Assembly (NCBI GenBank): GCA_026197075.1
Contig: JAPHQV010000011.1
Location: 1-58,561, forward strand
Source: Gammaproteobacteria bacterium
GTDB lineage: Bacteria; Pseudomonadota; Gammaproteobacteria; DSM-19610
DNA length: 58,561 nt
Reading direction: 5' to 3'
Shown: positions 52,926 to 58,561 of the stretch, one piece after another
Layout: each line of letters begins with the position of its first letter
Position numbering within the stretch: position 1 is the stretch's first letter
The notes under the pieces: generated by a model
What the model was told of the DNA's origin: nothing
The model's input: the letters and a program-made list of their open reading frames with translations, nothing else
The model's database searches: none
Position numbers and translations under genes: made by a program

Positions 52926-53052
52926 GTCATGCCGGCGCAGGCCGGCATCCATCTTTCTGATTCCTCTGGATTACTCGCTTCGCTCGCCCTTCGGGCCGCC
53001 CTGCGGGCGTTCAACGCACTCCGTGCTTTTGTCCGGCATTCGCCGGAATGAC
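52926..53052 (+). mobile_element. 127-bp MITE-like structured element, copy 1
   Basis: Termini GTCATGCCGGCG (52926-52937) and CGCCGGAATGAC (53041-53052) are inverted repeats with one mismatch. Inside are hairpins ATGCCGGC-GCAG-GCCGGCAT (52929-52948), GCCC-TTCG-GGGC-like stems, and TCCGGC-ATTC-GCCGGA (53032-53047). The internal block CAACGCACTCCG is shared with copy 2. No coding capacity. It lies between the adaptor start and the beta-propeller gene end. Confidence 0.7.
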
Positions 53053-53104
53053 GAAATTAGAATTGATCAGAACTTTCCTGAAAAGTCCCGGTGTCAGCCT
53101 GACC

Positions 53105-54403
53105 CTAGGGGGCTTCCTGCGCCTGCACATACCACAGGCGACTGACCCCCGCCGCGTCGCGACTGGTCCAGAGCAAGTGCAGGCCCCCATGGGGATCGAA
53201 GGCGATGGCCGGTGCGGTGTGGGCCTCGGGGCCGTACCCTGGGGGCACGGCCTGGTCCTCGCTCCAGTCGCCCGCCTCGCGCCAGGACATCCACAGGTCG
53301 GGACTGTCATCGCGGGTATCATCCCACACCACCAGCGCGGTGCCCTGCGGCGACAAGGCCACGGCCGGGCGCCATTGGGGAATATTGGCACCAAAGAGAT
53401 CCTGTACGGCTTCGTTGGCGCCGAAGGTCGCACCGCCGTCGGCGCTGAAGGCGGCATAGACATCGTAGCCGGAACGATAATCGCGCTTGTCCATCCACAC
53501 GGCCACCACCTGCTCGTCGCGCGTCGCCAGCGCCACGCGGGTCACGCCATAGCCGGCGCCGAAGGCCACGGAGCGCGGATCCTCGGGCTGATCGTTGAGT
53601 TCCCGCGGTGGCGTGAATTTTCCTTCCGGGGGGCGAAAGGCGGTGACGATACGGGTATGACCGTGGCGACGATCCTCCCAGGCCGCCAGCAGCCCGGCAG
53701 CGCTCAAGCCCAGGCTGGGATAGAGCTGATCCTGGCGCGCCGGTTCGGCATCGATCGGCTGGGCCCTGCCTGCCGTCAGGCCGCCATCCTGCGACAACCG
53801 CAGGGATGCATGGTAGAGGCGCAGCACCCCCTCCTCGCGTCGCGCCCAGGCCACTTCCATACGACCGGCGGCATCGACCGCCAGGGCCGGCTGGGTGGAT
53901 TCGCTCTTGTCGAGTTGCAGGGGCGCGCCCAGTTCCGTGGCCGTGCCCGTGCGCAGCCAGATGCGTTCGTCCTGCTCCCAGGCAAACAGGAACCGACCCC
54001 CGCCCAGGGCCGCCACCACGGGCTGATAGGCCTCGGCGCCGGTACTGAGTTGCCGGGCCGGTCCGAAATCATTCCCATCCAGTGCGCGGAAGGCCACCCG
54101 TGCCTGGTAGGCGCCCGCGGCGTTGTCGCCCCACACCACGGCCACCTGTTCCGCATCCGCCGCCACCTGCTGACGGCCTGCGCTGTCGATCTGGTGGAAC
54201 AGGCCGGCGCGTGGTGCCTCACCCAGCGTCCGGGCTGTATCGAATTGCCAGTCGAAAGCCGCGACAGCAGGAGATGCCAGAGAAAACTGCAGCAATAGAG
54301 CAAAGACGCTCAGAAATCGGGGGACAGTATACTTATTCCAGTTTCGTCGAATCTTCTTCGTACCAGAAATAAGTATACTGTCACCATATTTCGCACAGCT
54401 CAT
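53105..54403 (-). CDS. Secreted beta-propeller-like (BNR/sialidase-like) protein
   Basis: A 432-residue protein made of repeated WxD/DxxDG blades, for example VVWGDNAAGAYQARVAFR, VAVWMDKRDYRSGYDVYAA and LVVWDDTRDDSPDLWMSWR, as in BNR/Asp-box propellers. No sialidase active-site set is evident. A signal peptide lies at about 29-50 (RFLSVFALLLQFSLASPAVAA) but is preceded by about 28 residues, of which about 22 are encoded by the palindrome at 54323-54382. The ATG at 54403 overlaps the thioredoxin stop (ATGA). A TTG inside the signal peptide is the only other nearby start. Partner of the thioredoxin-like protein is inference. Confidence 0.78.
   Translation of the reverse strand: MSCAKYGDSILISGTKKIRRNWNKYTVPRFLSVFALLLQFSLASPAVAAFDWQFDTARTLGEAPRAGLFHQIDSAGRQQVAADAEQVAVVWGDNAAGAYQARVAFRALDGNDFGPARQLSTGAEAYQPVVAALGGGRFLFAWEQDERIWLRTGTATELGAPLQLDKSESTQPALAVDAAGRMEVAWARREEGVLRLYHASLRLSQDGGLTAGRAQPIDAEPARQDQLYPSLGLSAAGLLAAWEDRRHGHTRIVTAFRPPEGKFTPPRELNDQPEDPRSVAFGAGYGVTRVALATRDEQVVAVWMDKRDYRSGYDVYAAFSADGGATFGANEAVQDLFGANIPQWRPAVALSPQGTALVVWDDTRDDSPDLWMSWREAGDWSEDQAVPPGYGPEAHTAPAIAFDPHGGLHLLWTSRDAAGVSRLWYVQAQEAP
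54323..54382. repeat. GACAGTATACTTATT palindrome inside the propeller gene start
   Basis: GACAGTATACTTATT (54323-54337) and AATAAGTATACTGTC (54368-54382) are perfect inverted copies. The unit keeps the reading frame open and encodes the N-terminal extension of the propeller protein. Same type as the palindrome at 16353-16428. Confidence 0.85.
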
Positions 54404-54921
54404 CGCGCCTGCTCCGCCAAGAACTCGAACAGGCCCTGCTCACGATAGTGACCGCCGGAAACATAGCGGTGGTAGTCACGAAACTCCTCGGCGGTCTTGA
54501 AGCCGGGCACGGTGAAGATGCGCTCGCCATCCGGACGCAGGAAGCCGAACACGGGCGTGGCAAACACGTTCATGCGCGCACCCAGCTCCATTTCCGTAAT
54601 GCGTTCACCGTTGGGCAGGGTCATGCGCCGGCCGCTCTCGGCATCCACGTATACCAGTACGTAATGTTCGGTATAGAGTTTGCGCAACTCCACATCGGAA
54701 AAGCTTTCCTTGTTGGTCTTTTCACACCAGCCGCAACCGTAGCGACCGAAATACAGGAACACGGGCTTGTCCTGTTCCTTGGCCAGGCGCAGACCCTCGT
54801 CATAGGACAGGAAAGGATATCCTTCCGGCGCATCCGCGAATGCCGACGCACTGAACAAGCCGCAGAGAATGCACAGTACAACGGCATAAACCGGGGACAG
54901 ACCACGGTTTACACTACGCAT
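54400..54921 (-). CDS. Secreted thioredoxin-like protein (SoxW-like)
   Basis: A 173-residue periplasmic thioredoxin-fold protein. The signal peptide ends near residue 30 (LCGLFSASAFADA). The redox motif CGWC is in FGRYGCGWCEKT near residue 63. The cis-Pro is in VFATPVFGFLRPDG, and FEFLAEQAR is at the end. The domain resembles SoxW/DUF255-type thioredoxins of sulfur oxidisers, which reduce periplasmic disulfides. The ATG lies inside the arsM 3' end (8-bp overlap), and its stop overlaps the propeller start. Being exported, it is unlikely to reduce cytoplasmic ArsM itself. Confidence 0.88.
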   Translation of the reverse strand: MRSVNRGLSPVYAVVLCILCGLFSASAFADAPEGYPFLSYDEGLRLAKEQDKPVFLYFGRYGCGWCEKTNKESFSDVELRKLYTEHYVLVYVDAESGRRMTLPNGERITEMELGARMNVFATPVFGFLRPDGERIFTVPGFKTAEEFRDYHRYVSGGHYREQGLFEFLAEQAR

Positions 54922-55759
54922 GGGGTTTCACCGCCTCGATGGTGGCCGAAACCACGTAGTCGGTCACCGCATGGCCCGGCGCCCAGTCGCGGATGAACTC
55001 CCGCGACTCGTCCTTCGGTTCGATGCGTACGGACGCGAAACCCGCTGCCTGCAGCATGGCTTCCAGGTCTCCGATCAGGGAGGCATTGCCCATGCAACCG
55101 GCAACCAGGGCGGGATCCTGGCGCATGGCCTCCGGCAGTTCCACCGTCGCCACCACATCGGAGATGGCCAGCCGACCGCCGGGTTTCAACACGCGAAAGG
55201 CGTCGGCGAATACCTGGGCCTTGTCGGGGGAGAGATTGATGACGCAATTGGAGATGATCACGTCCACCGAGGCATCGGCGACCGGCAGATGCTCGATCTC
55301 CCCGAGGCGAAACTCCACGTTGCGGTAGTCGCCCTTGCGGGCATTGTGGCGCGCCTTGCTGAGCATGTCCGGCGTCATGTCCACGCCGATCACATGGCCG
55401 GTCTCCCCAACCTCGCGCGCCGCCAGGAAACAATCGAAGCCGCCGCCGGCACCCAGGTCCAGCACCACCTCGCCGGGCTTGAGGGAGGCAATGGCGCGGG
55501 GATTGCCGCAGCCCAGCCCCATGTCGGCGCCTGTCGGCACGGCCGCCAGGTCCTCGGCGCTGTACCCCAGGCGGGTGGAAATCAGGGTGTTGATGGCCGC
55601 GTCTTCGGAGACGCCACAGCAGCTGGCCCCGGTGCCACAGCCGGCCCCGGCATCGCTGGCCTGCGCCACCCGGGCGTAGGCGCCGCGCACGGCCTGGCGG
55701 TGGTCGTCCTGATCGGCGGCGGGAGCAGCTTGAGGGGGTTCACAACAGGACTTGTTCAT
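54914..55759 (-). CDS. arsM: Arsenite S-adenosylmethionine methyltransferase ArsM
   Basis: A 281-residue SAM methyltransferase that methylates As(III). The SAM motif LDLGAGGGFDCFLAA is at about 101-115, followed by VIGVDMTPDML. The arsenic-binding cysteines are C172 (SNCVINLSPDK) and C222 (AGCMGNAS), with N-terminal Cys at 41, 47 and 48 (GCGTGASCCG). The start MNKSCCEPPQ at 55759 has GAGG upstream; the longer frame to 55846 lacks a site. No arsR or arsenic pump gene is adjacent, so regulation is unclear. Confidence 0.93.
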   Translation of the reverse strand: MNKSCCEPPQAAPAADQDDHRQAVRGAYARVAQASDAGAGCGTGASCCGVSEDAAINTLISTRLGYSAEDLAAVPTGADMGLGCGNPRAIASLKPGEVVLDLGAGGGFDCFLAAREVGETGHVIGVDMTPDMLSKARHNARKGDYRNVEFRLGEIEHLPVADASVDVIISNCVINLSPDKAQVFADAFRVLKPGGRLAISDVVATVELPEAMRQDPALVAGCMGNASLIGDLEAMLQAAGFASVRIEPKDESREFIRDWAPGHAVTDYVVSATIEAVKPHA

Positions 55760-55847
55760 AAGACACCTCGGCAATGCGGAATCGGGACAGATACGGCTGA
55801 TCATACCAATAGACCACCGGATCGCGGCAATTCTCCGGGCCACCACT

Positions 55848-55974
55848 GTTATTCCCGCAAGGGCGGGACAAAGGTGCGGAGTGCGTTGCGCACCCGCCGG
55901 GTGCCCAGAAAGGCGGGCGTAGAAAATAATTCCGTAAATTCAAAAACATGGATTCCCGCCTTCGCGGGAATGAC
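55848..55974 (-). mobile_element. 127-bp MITE-like structured element, copy 2
   Basis: Termini GTTATTCCCGC (55848-55858) and GCGGGAATGAC (55964-55974) are inverted repeats with one mismatch. In the minus orientation it reads GTCATTCCCGCGAAGG near its start and has CAACGCACTCCG plus TTTGTCC near its end, matching copy 1 block for block. ATTCCCGC-CTTC-GCGGGAAT (55952-55971) forms a strong hairpin. It lies between the alpha-E gene stop and the arsM start. Confidence 0.7.
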
Positions 55975-56036
55975 GAAAAAATAGTCGCGGGGATGACGAA
56001 CAACAACCCCGGGGTGGCGGGTTGAGCGGAATTCCC

Positions 56037-56957
56037 TCAGAAATACGTGGCGGCGATCTGGTTGTGGACCCGGGCCAGGCCGAGCTGCAGCTGGTCGATG
56101 AACTTGTGCAATTCTTCCTGGAGCAGTTTCTGGGGCTTGGCGTTGAGGACCTTTTTCTGCAGGCGTGCCAGGGATTCCAGCGGTTTTTCGTTGTGGGGAA
56201 GGCTGGCCAGGCAGTTCTCCACCTCGCAAAGCGTGTGATAGAAGGCGCGCGGGAAGCGCCGCTCCTGCAGCAGAAAGGCCAGCACATCGGGACGCCGCAC
56301 CCGCAGGCGCATTTCCCGCCGGTACATCTGGTAGGCGGTCAGGGATTTCAGCACGCTCATCCACTGGATGTTCTCGAAGGGTGTCAGCTCCCCGCTCAGG
56401 CCCGGCAGCAGGGAAGCGGATCGCACATCGATGATGCGGGTGGTCATGTCGGCCCGCTCCAGGTTCCGACCCATGCGCAGGAAATCGTAGCCCGCGTCGT
56501 GGGTCATGGTACCCGCCAGCATGCCGGTGATAGTTTGCGCGCCCAGGATCACCTGGCGCAGGTATTCCTCGCGCCGGCGTCGACCCTGACTGCTGGCGGT
56601 ATTGTCCCGGGTCTGCAGGTACAGCTGGTTGATCTGCTCCCAGGCCTCGCGGGGAATGATGTCGCGGATGGTACGGGCGTTCTCCCGCGCCAGGTGCAGG
56701 GAACCCAGGATCGAGCCTGAGTTGGTGGTATCCGTGACCAGGAAACGCACCACGTGGCGCTCGTCCGCCTCTTCGAAGCGGGAATAGAACAGGCCATCGC
56801 TGCCGGTGATATCGATGAGCGGCGCCCAGCCCAGGCGCACGCGCCGTGGCAGGTCCAACAGCAAATGGCCATTGACGTTGATCAGGCGCGCGGTGTTTTC
56901 CGCACGTTCGATATAACGTGCCATCCAGTAGATCGTATCGGCTACCCGGGACAACAT
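56037..56957 (-). CDS. Alpha-E domain-containing protein (DUF403)
   Basis: A 306-residue, mostly helical protein of the alpha-E family. It opens MLSRVADTIYWMARYIERAENTAR, the hallmark, and has EEYLRQVILGAQTITGML and RMGRNLERADMTTRIIDVR. These proteins are nearly always encoded beside a circularly permuted ATP-grasp protein and often a transglutaminase-like protease; a peptide-ligating role has been proposed. The ATG is 2 nt past the stop of the ATP-grasp gene; a TTG 6 nt earlier overlaps that stop and has a better-spaced GGAG. No transglutaminase gene is in view downstream. Confidence 0.9.
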   Translation of the reverse strand: MLSRVADTIYWMARYIERAENTARLINVNGHLLLDLPRRVRLGWAPLIDITGSDGLFYSRFEEADERHVVRFLVTDTTNSGSILGSLHLARENARTIRDIIPREAWEQINQLYLQTRDNTASSQGRRRREEYLRQVILGAQTITGMLAGTMTHDAGYDFLRMGRNLERADMTTRIIDVRSASLLPGLSGELTPFENIQWMSVLKSLTAYQMYRREMRLRVRRPDVLAFLLQERRFPRAFYHTLCEVENCLASLPHNEKPLESLARLQKKVLNAKPQKLLQEELHKFIDQLQLGLARVHNQIAATYF

Positions 56958-56959
56958 GT

Positions 56960-58414
56960 TCAATCCGTCTCCATGTCGACCACCCAGGTGTCCTTGCTGC
57001 CACCGCCCTGGGAGGAGTTCACCACAGTGGAGCCCTTGCGCAACGCCACCCGCGTCAATCCGCCGGTGGTCACATAGGTATGTTCCCCGCTGAGGATAAA
57101 GGGCCGCAGGTCCAGGTGGCGCGGTTCCACGCGGTTACCCACCAGGGTGGGCGCGGTGGACAGGTTCAGCATGGGCTGGGCGATGTAGTTGCGTGGATCG
57201 TGGCGAATCAGGTTGATGAATTTGTCGCACTCTTCGCGGCTGGCCTGCGGACCGATGAGCATGCCATAGCCACCCGACTCGTTGGCGGGCTTGACCACCA
57301 GTTTGTCGATGTTGGCGATGACATGATCCCGCTCGGGCTTGTTGATACAGCGATAGGTGGGCACGTTGGGGATCAGGGGATCCTGGTCCAGGTAATACTT
57401 GATGATGTCGGGCACATAGGAATAGACCACCTTGTCATCCGCCACACCGGCCCCCGGCGCGTTGGCCAAGGCCACGTTGCCGGCCTTCCAGGCACGCATC
57501 AGGCCAGGCACGCCAAGCAGGGAATCTGGATCGAATGCCTCCGGATCCAGGAACAGGTCATCGATGCGCCGGTAGATGACATCCACCCGTGACGGACCTT
57601 CGATGGTACGCATGTAGACGATGTCGTCGGCACCCACCACCAGATCGCTGCCCTCCACGAGCTCGGCACCCATCTGTTGAGCCAGGTAGGCATGCTCGAA
57701 ATAGGCGGAGTTGAATACACCGGGCGTCAGCACCACGATCTCGGGCTGGTCGCCCGGGCGGGGCGAGAGGGATGCCAGCATGTCGTAGAGCTGCGAGGCG
57801 TAATCGTCCACCGGCAGGATGTTGTAGTCTTCGAACAGCTCCGGAAATACCCGCTTCATGACCTGGCGGTTTTCCAGCATGTAGGAAACGCCGGAAGGCA
57901 CGCGCAGGTTGTCTTCCAAAACGTAGAGGGTGCCGTCCGCGTCGCGCACCAGGTCACTGCCGCAGACATGCGCCCATACCCGGTGCGGTGGATCGATGCC
58001 GATACATTGGGGGCGGAAGTTTTTCGAGTCGGCCAGCAAGCTCTCGGGGAATATGCCGTCCTTGACGATACGCTGATCGTGATACAGGTCATCGATGAAC
58101 AGGTTGAGGGCCTGCACCCGTTGCTCGAGTCCCGCCTCCACCTGCTGCCATTCACGCCGGTCGATGATGCGCGGGATGATATCGAAGGGCCAGGCACGAT
58201 CGATGGCACCTTCCTCCTCGGTATAGATTCGGAAGGTAACACCCATCACATGGATGGCAGTGTCCGCCGCGGCCTTGTACTCCTGAATTTCGGGGTCCTT
58301 GAGGGCGCGCAGATACTTGCACAGGGCCTGGGCGGCGGGTCGGGGACGACCGGCCACCCGGATCAGCTCGTCATGGAATCCCTTGACTTTGTAACTGCCC
58401 CAGCGAATCGCCAT
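56960..58414 (-). CDS. Circularly permuted ATP-grasp type 2 protein (DUF404/DUF407)
   Basis: A 484-residue protein of the circularly permuted ATP-grasp family. Family features include VTFRIYTEEEGAIDRAWPFD, NLFIDDLYHDQRIVKDG, a long central domain with YVLEDNLRVPSGVSYMLENR, LANAPGAGVADDKVVYSYVP, and KPANESGGYGMLIGPQAS for nucleotide binding. It likely makes peptide-like bonds using ATP, together with the alpha-E protein. AGGA lies 6 nt before the ATG. It is first in its operon. Confidence 0.93.
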   Translation of the reverse strand: MAIRWGSYKVKGFHDELIRVAGRPRPAAQALCKYLRALKDPEIQEYKAAADTAIHVMGVTFRIYTEEEGAIDRAWPFDIIPRIIDRREWQQVEAGLEQRVQALNLFIDDLYHDQRIVKDGIFPESLLADSKNFRPQCIGIDPPHRVWAHVCGSDLVRDADGTLYVLEDNLRVPSGVSYMLENRQVMKRVFPELFEDYNILPVDDYASQLYDMLASLSPRPGDQPEIVVLTPGVFNSAYFEHAYLAQQMGAELVEGSDLVVGADDIVYMRTIEGPSRVDVIYRRIDDLFLDPEAFDPDSLLGVPGLMRAWKAGNVALANAPGAGVADDKVVYSYVPDIIKYYLDQDPLIPNVPTYRCINKPERDHVIANIDKLVVKPANESGGYGMLIGPQASREECDKFINLIRHDPRNYIAQPMLNLSTAPTLVGNRVEPRHLDLRPFILSGEHTYVTTGGLTRVALRKGSTVVNSSQGGGSKDTWVVDMETD

Positions 58415-58521
58415 GCAAAATCCTGTGTGGCTGAAAATCCTGTTTCGAGCTTAACGCGGATACGAGCCAAAGCGCAAACAGGTTCTGGATAAACCGCTTC
58501 TGCACTATACTAGCCTGTCTT

Positions 58522-58561
58522 ACAGGAGCGGGCTTTGCCCGCGAATGTTCGCGGGCAAAGC
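58522..58561. repeat. GTAGGAGC-type hairpin at the window edge
   Basis: ACAGGAGCGGGCTTTGCCCGCGAA at 58522-58545, followed at once by the start of an inverted copy (TTCGCGGGCAAAGC) cut by the window end. Confidence 0.8.

Overview
The window looks like chromosomal DNA of a GC-rich, sulfur-oxidising gammaproteobacterium. Evidence: a flavocytochrome c sulfide dehydrogenase pair (fccAB), gammaproteobacterial housekeeping genes (pyk, rlmJ, recQ, rhlE, tcdA, greB), Aer-like and Tsr-like chemoreceptors, and many short palindromic repeats of kinds common in that class. The genus cannot be fixed from this sequence. I see no rRNA, tRNA, CRISPR array, prophage or transposase gene.

Region 1 (1-10.1 kb, minus strand) is housekeeping: hexose-6-phosphate mutarotase, a CoA-binding protein coupled to pyruvate kinase, a small secreted protein, RlmJ, RecQ overlapped by a zinc-ribbon membrane protein, a DUF481 outer-membrane protein, RhlE and a CBS-pair protein. 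Region 2 (10.4-16.3 kb, plus strand) holds a potFGHI polyamine importer and fccAB, the latter behind two tandem TGTCATGACA palindromes and a sigma-70-like promoter. Region 3 (16.4-20.4 kb) has tcdA, greB, two uncharacterised cysteine-containing proteins and a KamA-family radical SAM enzyme.

Region 4 (42.4 down to 20.7 kb, minus strand) is the most interesting part. Sixteen genes are packed head to tail with gaps of 75 bp or less and several 4-bp overlaps: STAS, cheY, cheA, cheW, three transmembrane chemoreceptors, cheR, cheD, cheB, a short MCP-like protein carrying a CheZ-like DLTRQ motif, a second STAS protein, a REC-PP2C-HATPase phosphatase (HsbR/RsbU type), two hybrid histidine kinases and a REC-HD-GYP c-di-GMP phosphodiesterase. 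A sigma-28-like promoter precedes the first gene. The layout suggests one transcription unit joining a receptor array to a phosphatase/anti-sigma-antagonist partner switch and to c-di-GMP turnover. Chemotaxis clusters with STAS and PP2C genes are known, so the novelty lies in the details: the MCP-CheZ hybrid, shared C-terminal tails on receptors and CheD, a receptor with Val at the Tsr F396 position, and a receptor tail whose codons form the cheR ribosome site.

Region 5 (42.7-48.3 kb, minus strand) adds a globin-coupled PAS-GGDEF-EAL protein and an ANTAR response regulator with an HWE/HisKA_2-type kinase. Region 6 (48.4-52.9 kb, minus strand) is a MacAB-like exporter: adaptor, ATPase and two permeases. 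Region 7 (53.1-58.4 kb, minus strand) has ArsM overlapping a secreted thioredoxin-like protein, which overlaps a secreted beta-propeller-like protein, then an alpha-E / circularly permuted ATP-grasp pair.

The intergenic DNA is rich in repeats. There are REP-like palindromes of three sequence types, at least seven clear copies of a GTAGGAGC hairpin, GTCGGGC hairpins, and two copies of a 127-bp structured element with GTCATKCC termini. One palindrome appears to sit in frame inside the start of a secreted protein gene.
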